Shown here piece after piece: positions 54,557 through 62,361 of a stretch of 64,000 nt of DNA. Position 1 is the stretch's first letter. Every line of letters begins with the position of its first letter. Origin of the DNA: Candidatus Eiseniibacteriota bacterium (GTDB taxonomy: Bacteria; Eisenbacteria; RBG-16-71-46; JACRLI01); contig JANXVU010000005.1 in assembly GCA_025351485.1 (NCBI GenBank), positions 1 to 64,000 of the forward strand, read 5' to 3'. The notes under the pieces were generated by a model. That model was not told the origin of the DNA. It searched no databases and saw only the letters and a list, made by a program, of their open reading frames with translations. The position numbers and the translations under genes are program-made.

Positions 54557-55663
54557 ATGTCCATCCTGGAAACCCGCGCGCTGGTGAAGCGCTACAGCAG
54601 CCGAGTGTGCCCGCTGAACGGCCTCGATCTTGAAATCCAGCCGGGCGAGTGGATTTCTTTGACCGGCGTGTCCGGCTCGGGCAAGACCACGCTGCTCAAT
54701 CTGCTGGCGGGGCTCGACACGCCCACGTCGGGCCAGGTGAACGTGCTGGGCCGGGACCTGGCCAGGCTTTCCCGGGGCGAGCTCACCGAGTTCCGCCGCG
54801 AACAGGTGGGGCTGGTGTTCCAGCAGTTCCACCTGCTGCCGTACCTCACGGCGCTCGAGAACGTGATGCTCGCCCAGCACTACCACAGCCTCGCGGACGC
54901 CCGCTCGGCCACCGATGCGCTGGTGCACGTGGGCCTGGGCGAGCGGCTGGACCACCGGCCCGAGGCGCTTTCCATCGGCGAGCGGCAGCGCGTGTGCATC
55001 GCGCGCGCCCTGGTGAACGATCCCAAGCTGGTGCTGGCCGACGAGCCCACCGGCAACCTGGACGACGTGAACGCGCGCATCGTGATGGGCCTCTTTGGTG
55101 CGCTGCACCGGAGCGGCCACACGTTGGTGGTGGTGACCCACGACGACCTGTTCGCCCGCATGGCCGACAGGGTGTTCCGCCTGGAGGACGGCAAGCTCCT
55201 GGAGGTGCCGCGCAAGGTGGACGAGCGCGATTGGGTGGAGGAAGAGATCCTGCACGAGATCTGGTCGTGCACCGAAAAGGGTATATCGACGACCCTGGAA
55301 GCCATGAACCTGGCCCACCACGTGGAGTCCCTGCAGGCCATGGACACCCTGGCCGCCACCGGGCAGATCACCGTGACCGGGGCGCTGCTGCGCCTGACCC
55401 GGGCGGGGCTCCCGCGGGCGCGGGCGGCGGTCCGGCGGCACCGCATCGTGGAGCGGCTCTTCAGCGACACCTTCCAGGTGGACGGGGAAGAGGTGCACGA
55501 GCTGGCGGAGCGCTTCCACGCCTTGATGCCGTATGGATCCGTAGGCCCGATATGCAGTTACCTCGGGCATCCGAAGACCTGTCCGCACGGCCACGTGATT
55601 CCGCCGGGGGATTGCTGTTCGGACGCGAGCGACCGGGAGACCCGCCTGCCGCAGCTTGTCTGA
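54557..55663 (+). CDS. LolD/MacB-like ABC ATPase fused to a C-terminal DtxR-like winged-helix and metal-binding/dimerization region
   Basis: Walker A GVSGSGKTTLLN, signature ALSIGERQRV, Walker B LVLADEPTGNLD, H-loop VVVTHDD; from ~55217 EEEILHEIWSCTEKG...RRHRIVERLFSDTFQVDGEEVHELAERF...LGHPKTCPHGHVIPP, which matches the DtxR-family pattern RHR..ER...VH..AER...LGHP.TCPHG..IP. Confidence 0.85.
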   Translation: MSILETRALVKRYSSRVCPLNGLDLEIQPGEWISLTGVSGSGKTTLLNLLAGLDTPTSGQVNVLGRDLARLSRGELTEFRREQVGLVFQQFHLLPYLTALENVMLAQHYHSLADARSATDALVHVGLGERLDHRPEALSIGERQRVCIARALVNDPKLVLADEPTGNLDDVNARIVMGLFGALHRSGHTLVVVTHDDLFARMADRVFRLEDGKLLEVPRKVDERDWVEEEILHEIWSCTEKGISTTLEAMNLAHHVESLQAMDTLAATGQITVTGALLRLTRAGLPRARAAVRRHRIVERLFSDTFQVDGEEVHELAERFHALMPYGSVGPICSYLGHPKTCPHGHVIPPGDCCSDASDRETRLPQLV

Positions 55664-55749
55664 ATTTCAGCCGCATCCCCTCCGCCTGCGCCTCTGCCAG
55701 AATCCCCTGTTTTCAGGCCCTCCGGGCCCTTACGACCCAACTTCTACCG

Positions 55750-55778
55750 TTGACAAAGAACTTGATGTGGTCGACAAT
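55750..55778 (+). promoter_or_regulatory. Candidate sigma-70-type promoter
   Basis: TTGACA (55750-55755), exactly 17-nt spacer, GACAAT (55773-55778). Confidence 0.55.
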
Positions 55779-55784
55779 TTTTGG

Positions 55785-55969
55785 GAATTGTTCACATCGA
55801 AGTGAGGTTGCCTGTTCCAACGGCTCTGTCTTCACCGCCCAGACTTAGCGAAGCGGACGTGCCCTTTGTTTGCCGGGTGGCGCAGAAGTTCAGTTTCCAT
55901 TGGTGATGGGTAGCCTCGTTTTTGAGTAACTGCCGCGGGATCGGATTCCGCGGCAGTTGCTGTTTTTTT
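55785..55969 (+). ncRNA. Candidate structured small RNA (~185 nt, rod-like; 6S-like architecture is only a possibility)
   Basis: Sits between the promoter above and a strong terminator, with no supported ORF. Long-range pairing GAGGTTGCC (55804-55812) with GGTAGCCTC (55909-55917), extendable with G-U pairs, and inner pairing CCGCCC/GGGTGG. Confidence 0.4.
55928..55969 (+). terminator. Strong intrinsic terminator
   Basis: AACTGCCGCGG (55928-55938) / CCGCGGCAGTT (55948-55958) followed by GCTGTTTTTTT. Confidence 0.9.
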
Positions 55970-56170
55970 GGGTGAGTTCTCACGGAGGCCCGCATCTGCA
56001 ACGTGGATCAGCCGTAGATTCAGGAGGTTGCAGTCTCGATAACAGATTACGTTTCATGAAGTGTTAAACCGCTCCTCGCTTCTCACAAGGCACCGGCATG
56101 GAGAATTAGCACTCGATCGGATGAGAACAGATATTGTACAATGTAGACGATGTTTAGGTAGGCCTTGAAA

Positions 56171-56204
56171 GGGGTTCTCTATGAAACCTCCACAGAAGAA
56201 CCCC
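56171..56204. repeat. Perfect 8-bp inverted repeat (hairpin) GGGGTTCT...AGAACCCC
   Basis: Direct base comparison. Confidence 0.7.
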
Positions 56205-56220
56205 GGGCGAGGCAGATGAT

Positions 56221-56270
56221 GATTCTTCAGTAGGCCAATCGGCGAACTTCGATGCTCCTGCTGAAGAATC
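56221..56270. repeat. Inverted repeat GATTCTTCAGtAGG...CCTgCTGAAGAATC
   Basis: 10 bp perfect, 14 bp with one T-G pair; direct base comparison. Confidence 0.75.
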
Positions 56271-56321
56271 CGTCACTCCGTCAGAGAGTCAGACTCGAAC
56301 GGGCCAGAGTGCGGGCCGCTC

Positions 56322-57920
56322 GTGGCTGAGTCACGATTGGACTGCACACTGCCCCTTACCTTCGTCAACGGTCCAGTCTTCACCGGCTGGGCCGCGACCC
56401 CGTGGGTGCACGGGATCGAACTGCAGGGCGCCCGGGTGGCGCGCGTGCTCTCCGAGGCTGCAGACGCTTCAGGCGGTGCGCAAGTCGTGGATCTCCAGGG
56501 CCGTGCGCTCCTCCCCGGGATCACCGACGCCCACGTGCACCTGCTTCCGTGGGCGCGGCGGTTGCACGGGCTGGACCTGCGCGACTGCCACGGCTGGCCC
56601 GAGCTTCGCGCCGCGCTCCGCGGCGCGCTGGACGGCCTCCAGCCCGGCGAGTGGCTGATGGCATTCGGATTTCATCCCGCCAGTCTAGAGGGCGAGATCG
56701 CCCGGCCGGAACTCCTCGAAGAAGTCCATCCTACCCTGCCGATCCTGATCCGCACCCACGACACCCACGGCGCGTGGGTGAGCCGCTCGGTAATGCGGCT
56801 GGCCGGTGTCGGCGCATCCACATCCGATCCCGAAGGCGGAAAGCTGGTCCGCGACGCATCGGGCGAGCCCACTGGGATGCTGCTCGAGAACGGCGTGCGC
56901 GTGGTCAAGCACGCGATCCCGCCGCTCTCCCCGGATCAGGAGCGCGCGCTCCTCCTGGAAGGCCAGCGCGAGGCGCATCGCCTGGGAATCGTGGGCGTGC
57001 ACAGCTTCGAAGGCGAGGACGAGTGGGCGCGGCTGTGCGAACTGCGTGACTCCGGAACGCTTCGCCTGCGGGTGCAGCACATGTTCCCGCTCACGGAGCT
57101 GGACGCCCACATTGCCTCCGGCGCCCGCACGGGCGATGGCGACGACTGGCTGCAGACCGGCTGCGTGAAGCTCTTCGCCGACGGCACCCTGGGCCTTCGC
57201 ACCGCGCGCATGCTGGAGCCCTACGAATCGGGTGGCGTGGGGGAGTGGAATGTTCCGCCCGAAGAGCTTCGCCGCCACGCGGTGCGGGCAGCGCATGCCG
57301 GGATCGGGACCGCCATCCACGCCATCGGGGATGCGGGGGTTCGCGCCTGCCTGGACGCGCTGGAGGCCGCCCGCGCCGTCGCCCCGGTGCCGCTGCGAAT
57401 CGAGCACGTGCAGGTCCTTTCTCCCGAAGATCTCGGCCGGTTCCGGGCTGCCGGCATCACCGCCTCCATGCAGCCGGTGCACTTCCTGACCGACCGCGAG
57501 CTGGCTTCCAGGGAGTGGGGGGACCGGGTTCGGTTTGCGTACGCGTGGGGTCGGGCGCTGGCGGCGGGGGCGGAGCTGGCATTCGGAACGGATGCGCCCA
57601 TCGAGCCGCTCTCCCCCTGGCCCGGACTGGGGATGGCGCTGGGACTCGGCGGCCCCGACTCGGCCGGCTGGGACCCGGCCCGGCTGCTCACCCTGGAGCA
57701 GGCCCTGGAGGCTATGACCCGCGCCCCGTGGCGCTCCATGGGACTCGGGGGCGGGACCCTGGAACCCGGCGCGCGGGCCGACCTGATCGTGCTGGACCGC
57801 ACCACCGAAGAACTGCGGGACCCCGAGAAGGCGGCGTCCGCCCGCGTGGAGCTGACCCTGCTGAACGGGGAAGTGGTCCATTCCAGCGGAGCCCTCCCGG
57901 GATTCCCGGCAACCAGTTGA
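56322..57920 (+). CDS. YtcJ-like amidohydrolase; GTG start
   Basis: LLPGITDAHVHLLPWARRLHGLDLRDC; GCVKLFADGTLGLRTARMLEPY; AIHAIGDAGVRACLDALE; IEHVQVLSPEDLGRF; FGTDAPIEPLSPW. Confidence 0.9.
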   Translation: MAESRLDCTLPLTFVNGPVFTGWAATPWVHGIELQGARVARVLSEAADASGGAQVVDLQGRALLPGITDAHVHLLPWARRLHGLDLRDCHGWPELRAALRGALDGLQPGEWLMAFGFHPASLEGEIARPELLEEVHPTLPILIRTHDTHGAWVSRSVMRLAGVGASTSDPEGGKLVRDASGEPTGMLLENGVRVVKHAIPPLSPDQERALLLEGQREAHRLGIVGVHSFEGEDEWARLCELRDSGTLRLRVQHMFPLTELDAHIASGARTGDGDDWLQTGCVKLFADGTLGLRTARMLEPYESGGVGEWNVPPEELRRHAVRAAHAGIGTAIHAIGDAGVRACLDALEAARAVAPVPLRIEHVQVLSPEDLGRFRAAGITASMQPVHFLTDRELASREWGDRVRFAYAWGRALAAGAELAFGTDAPIEPLSPWPGLGMALGLGGPDSAGWDPARLLTLEQALEAMTRAPWRSMGLGGGTLEPGARADLIVLDRTTEELRDPEKAASARVELTLLNGEVVHSSGALPGFPATS

Positions 57921-58062
57921 GCGTGGCCGGGCGCAATCCGCTGTGGTACCCTTGTTTTGAGAGAAACGCCGGGGCAGGACCCGCATCCAAAGGCGCAGTC
58001 GGTAGAACGGATGCCCGGCACAAGAATCCCACCCTTCGGGGAGACGGAGACTCGGCATTCGA

Positions 58063-58677
58063 ATGACCGATTACGCCAAGAAGACCGATGTGGAACTGGT
58101 AGCAGACGTGCAGGGCGGGGACCAGGCCGCCTATCGCTTCCTGGTCGAGCGGTACTACCGCAAGATCTATAACCTCGCTCTGCGCCTGGTTCGCAATTCC
58201 GAGGACGCGGAAGACGTTTTGCAAGAGACGTTCGTTTCGGCCTACAAGGCCCTGCCGAACTTCAAGGGCCAGTCCGCCTTCGGCACCTGGATCTACCGGA
58301 TCGCGACCAATTTCGGGCTCATGAAGCTCCGGGGAAAGAAGCCTGTCTTTGTCTCGCTCGACGAGCCGCGCGACAACGACATGCCCAACATCGAGCTGAC
58401 CGATTTCAGCGCCAATCCCCTGGAAGAAGTTCTGGATACAGAGTTGCGGGAAAAGATGGAGCAGGCTGTTTCGGCGCTCCCCGACGACATGCGCACGGTG
58501 TTCCTGCTGCGCGATGTGGAGGGGATGAGCAATGCCGAGGTGGCTGAGATTCTCGACCTGTCCGTGCCGGCGGTAAAGTCCCGCCTCCACCGGACACGAC
58601 TCCAGCTGCGTGAGCAGCTGTCGCGCTACTTCATGGAGCGTGGCGGAAGGAGCTCTCAGAAGGCCATGAACCCATGA
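58063..58677 (+). CDS. ECF-type RNA polymerase sigma factor
   Basis: LVERYYRKIYNLALRLVRNSEDAEDVLQETFVSAYKAL; FGTWIYRIATNFGLMKLR; VFLLRDVEGMSNAEVAEILDLSVPAVKSRLHRTRLQLRE. Confidence 0.95.
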   Translation: MTDYAKKTDVELVADVQGGDQAAYRFLVERYYRKIYNLALRLVRNSEDAEDVLQETFVSAYKALPNFKGQSAFGTWIYRIATNFGLMKLRGKKPVFVSLDEPRDNDMPNIELTDFSANPLEEVLDTELREKMEQAVSALPDDMRTVFLLRDVEGMSNAEVAEILDLSVPAVKSRLHRTRLQLREQLSRYFMERGGRSSQKAMNP

Positions 58678-58922
58678 ACTGCAAAGAAGTGCTCGGGAAG
58701 ATGTCCGAATTTCTGGACGCGGAACTGATGGATACGGTGTGCGATCAGCTCAGGGAACACCTGGAAAAATGTGAACATTGCCGGATCGAGGTCAACACCG
58801 TCCGGCGCACCATCGAGATATTCCAGCAGATGGAATGCAAATCTGTCCCGGGGCATGTCCACGAAAAACTCTTCAAGACCCTGCGCTTTGATACCATTGG
58901 CGACCCGGAGGAAAACAAGTAG
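58674..58922 (+). CDS. Anti-sigma factor with zinc-binding HxxxCxxC motif (ZAS type)
   Basis: MNCKEVLGKMSEFLDAELMDTVCDQLREHLEKCEHCRIEVNTVRRTIEIF; overlaps the sigma-factor stop (ATGA). Confidence 0.9.
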   Translation: MNCKEVLGKMSEFLDAELMDTVCDQLREHLEKCEHCRIEVNTVRRTIEIFQQMECKSVPGHVHEKLFKTLRFDTIGDPEENK

Positions 58923-58946
58923 ATCCAATCGATACCGGAAATGATC

Positions 58947-58980
58947 GAGGGGCGGCCCACCGGGCCGCCCCTCTCTTTTT
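58947..58980 (+). terminator. Intrinsic terminator
   Basis: GAGGGGCGGCCC / GGGCCGCCCCTC followed by TCTTTTT. Confidence 0.85.
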
Positions 58981-59007
58981 GTCCCATGCCGCCGCGGCGG
59001 CCCGGAA

Positions 59008-59844
59008 TCAGGAAATCGCCGGGTGCCCGCTGAAGAACCACGCCACGATCGCCCCCGCCAGAAGCAGCCGGTACACCACGAACGGCGTGAAGCTGCCCTT
59101 GCGCAGGTAGTTGATCAAGAATCCGATGGCGATCATGCCCACGACGGCCGCCGCCAGGGTTCCCGCCACCAGGTCCGGCTGCGGGGCATGGTGAAGCATG
59201 TGGCGCATCTTGAGAGCAGCCGCGCCCGCGATGATTGGCGTGGACAGCAGGAACGAGAACCGCGCCGCCTCCTCGCGCTTCAATCCCAGCAGCAGCGCCA
59301 GGCTCATGGTGGCGCCCGCCCGCGACACTCCCGGCACGACTGCCAGCCCCTGGGCGAACCCGATCCCCAGCACCTCGATCAGGGACAGCGTCTGCACCGT
59401 GCGGGTCTTGCGCCCGGCCCGGTCGCACAGGAACAGCACGATCCCCATTCCCGCCATCGTGCAGGCCAGGATCAGCGGGTGGCGGAAGGCGTGCTCGGCC
59501 TTCTTTTCCAGCAGCACCCCCAGGATCGCTCCGGGCACCGTGCCGGCCACCAGCTGCCAGAACAGCCGCCGGTCATCGGCGTTCTTGCCGATTCCCACGC
59601 CCGCCGTCAGCAGCTTGATCCAGTCGCGCCCGTAGAACACCAGCACCGCCAGCAGCGTGCCCACGTGGAGCGCCACGTCAAAGGTCAGGCCGGGGTCTTT
59701 CCAGCCCATGAACCACGGGGTCAGGATCAGGTGGGCGGAGGAACTGATCGGAAGAAATTCGCCCAGCCCCTGGACGACCCCGAGGACGATGGCCTGGACG
59801 ACCGGGATGGCGATGTAGGCGGGTTCGGCGACGGCAAGACTCAC
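59008..59844 (-). CDS. uppP: Undecaprenyl-diphosphatase (BacA/UppP)
   Basis: VQAIVLGVVQGLGEFLPISSSAHLILTPWFMGWKDPGLTFDVALHVGTLLAVLVFY; VPGVSRAGATMSLALLLGLKREEAARFSFLLSTPIIAGA. GTG start at 59844 preferred. Confidence 0.95.
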   Translation of the reverse strand: MSLAVAEPAYIAIPVVQAIVLGVVQGLGEFLPISSSAHLILTPWFMGWKDPGLTFDVALHVGTLLAVLVFYGRDWIKLLTAGVGIGKNADDRRLFWQLVAGTVPGAILGVLLEKKAEHAFRHPLILACTMAGMGIVLFLCDRAGRKTRTVQTLSLIEVLGIGFAQGLAVVPGVSRAGATMSLALLLGLKREEAARFSFLLSTPIIAGAAALKMRHMLHHAPQPDLVAGTLAAAVVGMIAIGFLINYLRKGSFTPFVVYRLLLAGAIVAWFFSGHPAIS

Positions 59845-60048
59845 GGGCTTCCTCCTTGAAGCGGCGCTGGGATCCGCGCGGACCACCCGCGGGGAGACGA
59901 GGGAAGATAGCACGGGCGGGGAGCGGGTCAAGCGGGGGGCCAGCCGGAGGTCGGCCCTGGGCGGGATGCTCCCGACTGCCTGGAATCAGCGCGCCTCCGG
60001 CGGCCCCCCGTTTGACACCCCCGCCCGCACCCCTTAACTTCCAACTCC

Positions 60049-61662
60049 ATGTCCAACGACGCACTCCCCGCCGGCAGGGACGCCCGGCTGGCCCGCTCGG
60101 CCGGCCTCGTTTCCCTGGCCACGTTTCTCAGCCGCATCCTGGGCCTCCTCCGCGAGCAGGTCCTCGCGGCGCTCTTCGGGGCCGGGTTCGCGACCGATGC
60201 CTTCAACGTGGCCTTTCGGATTCCCAACCTGCTGCGGGACCTGTTCGCCGAGGGCGCGCTTTCCGCCGCCTTCGTTCCCACCCTGACCGACCGCCTCACC
60301 CACGGGTCAAAAGAGGAAGCCTTCCGGCTCACCAGCCAGGTGCTCAACTGCCTGGCCCTGGTGGTGGGTGGGATCTGCATCCTGTTCATCGTGTTCGCTC
60401 ATCCGCTGGTGCATCTGTTCGCGCCGGGCTTTGCGGCCATCCCTGGAAAGCTGGAACTGACCGTTTCGCTCACCCGCTGGATGGTGCCGTTCTTGCTGAT
60501 GATCGCGTGCGCCGCGGCGGTGATGGGCGTGCTGAATGCGCACGAGAAGTTCTTCGTCCCTGCGGCCGCGCCGATGGCGCTCAACGTGGGCATGATCGTG
60601 GGCGGGTTGGCGCTGGTGCCGGTCGCGCGGAGCCTGGGGCTGCATCCGATCTACGGCATGGCGTGGGGAGTGCTGCTGGGTGGGCTGGGGCAGTGGTGGG
60701 TGCAGATGCCTTCGCTGTTCCGCCTGGGATACCGGCACCACTGGCAGGTCAACTTCCGCGACGAGGGCGTGCGGCGCATGGTGGGGCTGATGCTCCCCGC
60801 CACCGTCGGGCTGGCCGCGACGCAGGTGAATCTGCTGGTGAACACGCTGCTGGCATCCTTGCTGGTGCAGGGGAGCGTGTCCTGGCTTTCCTACGCGTTT
60901 CGGCTGATGCAGCTGCCGATCGGGATCTTTGGAGTATCCGTGGCCACCGTGACGCTGCCGGCAGTTTCGCGCGCGGCCTCCCGGGGAGACATGGACGAGT
61001 TCGCCGCGCGGCTGGGCTCGGGGCTTCGCCTGGTGGCGTTCCTGACCCTTCCGGCCACCGCCTGGCTGGTGGCCCTGGCCCCGCAGATCATCGGGCTGAT
61101 CTACCAGCACGGGCGCTTTCACGCCTTTGATACCGCCATGACCGCCCAGGCGCTGTGGTGCTATGGCGTCGGGCTGTACGCCTATGCGGCGATCAAGGTG
61201 CTGGTGCCGGCCTACTACGCGCTGGGGGAGACGAAGATCCCGGTGCGGGCGAGCTTCATGGCGGTGGGGGCGAACATCGTGCTGAATCTGCTGCTGATGA
61301 AGCCGCTGCAGCACCGCGGGCTGGCGCTGTCCACTTCGGCGACCATGATCGTGAATTTCCTGGTGCTGATGTACGCGCTGCGCTCGCGGGTGAAGGCGCT
61401 ACGGTATCGCGAGTTGGCGGGGCAATTCGTCCGCGTGGTGGGGGCGTCCCTGGTGTTCGCCGGAGCGGCGCTCGGAGCGGTGGCCCTGGCTTCCCGCTGG
61501 CTGCCGGGCGAGGGTTTTGCGGCGCGGGCGGTGCAGCTGGCGCTGGCGAGCCTGGTGGGCACAGCCTCCTACGTCGCGGCTTCCCACGTGCTGAAGATCG
61601 AGGAGCGCAACATCGCGGCCTCGATCTTCTCGAAGTTGTTCCGGCGCAAGAGCGCCGCTTAG
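60049..61662 (+). CDS. murJ: Lipid II flippase MurJ
   Basis: ARSAGLVSLATFLSRILGLLREQVLAALFGAGFATDAFNVAFRIPNLLRDLFAEGALSAAFVPT. Confidence 0.95.
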   Translation: MSNDALPAGRDARLARSAGLVSLATFLSRILGLLREQVLAALFGAGFATDAFNVAFRIPNLLRDLFAEGALSAAFVPTLTDRLTHGSKEEAFRLTSQVLNCLALVVGGICILFIVFAHPLVHLFAPGFAAIPGKLELTVSLTRWMVPFLLMIACAAAVMGVLNAHEKFFVPAAAPMALNVGMIVGGLALVPVARSLGLHPIYGMAWGVLLGGLGQWWVQMPSLFRLGYRHHWQVNFRDEGVRRMVGLMLPATVGLAATQVNLLVNTLLASLLVQGSVSWLSYAFRLMQLPIGIFGVSVATVTLPAVSRAASRGDMDEFAARLGSGLRLVAFLTLPATAWLVALAPQIIGLIYQHGRFHAFDTAMTAQALWCYGVGLYAYAAIKVLVPAYYALGETKIPVRASFMAVGANIVLNLLLMKPLQHRGLALSTSATMIVNFLVLMYALRSRVKALRYRELAGQFVRVVGASLVFAGAALGAVALASRWLPGEGFAARAVQLALASLVGTASYVAASHVLKIEERNIAASIFSKLFRRKSAA

Positions 61663-61689
61663 CCCTTCGCCCGCCGCCTAGTCCTTCGC

Positions 61690-62331
61690 CTAGCGCGCGG
61701 CCCGGCGCGCCTCGGACTCCTCCCGCAGCTCCTTGATCCGGTGCCACAGGAAGTAGCCTCCTACCACCAGCACCGCCAGCACGATTACCGCGTCGGCCCC
61801 GTGGAAGTAGTTCTTCAGCTTGTCGAAGTTGTTCCCGAGTTTCACCCCGAGCCACGCGAGCGCCAGGCACCACGGGAGGGACCCCAGGAACGTGAGCACG
61901 GTGAAGGGCAGGAGCGGCATGCGCGCGATTCCCGCCGGCAGCGAGATGAAAGTACGCACCACCGGGAGCAGCCGGCTGGTGAAGATGGCCGTGTTACCGT
62001 GCTTCTTGAACCAGTCCTCGGAGCGGTCCAGGTCCTTCATGGTGATCAGCGCGTAGCGCCCGTAGCGCTCGACGAAGGCGCGCCCTCCGGTCGCCCCCAC
62101 CACCCACGCCACCAGGGACCCCACCACGCAACCGATAGCGCCCGCCAGGCCCGCCCCGAAGAGCCCCAGCTTGCCCTGGGCCACCAGGATGCCGGCGAAG
62201 GGCATGATCAGCTCGCTGGGGAGCGGGATGCAGGCGCTTTCGATGGCCATGAAGGCCGCGATCCCGATGTATCCGAATGATCCGATCCCGCTCGAGATCC
62301 ACGAACCGAGCGTCTGCAGAATGGTTTCCAT
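61690..62331 (-). CDS. DedA-family membrane protein
   Basis: FGYIGIAAFMAIESACIPLPSELIMPFAGILVAQG; FTSRLLPVVRTFISLPAGIARMPLLPF. Confidence 0.95.
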   Translation of the reverse strand: METILQTLGSWISSGIGSFGYIGIAAFMAIESACIPLPSELIMPFAGILVAQGKLGLFGAGLAGAIGCVVGSLVAWVVGATGGRAFVERYGRYALITMKDLDRSEDWFKKHGNTAIFTSRLLPVVRTFISLPAGIARMPLLPFTVLTFLGSLPWCLALAWLGVKLGNNFDKLKNYFHGADAVIVLAVLVVGGYFLWHRIKELREESEARRAAR

Positions 62332-62361
62332 GTCTTGTCCCCAGGGGCCGGATCGCCGCGC

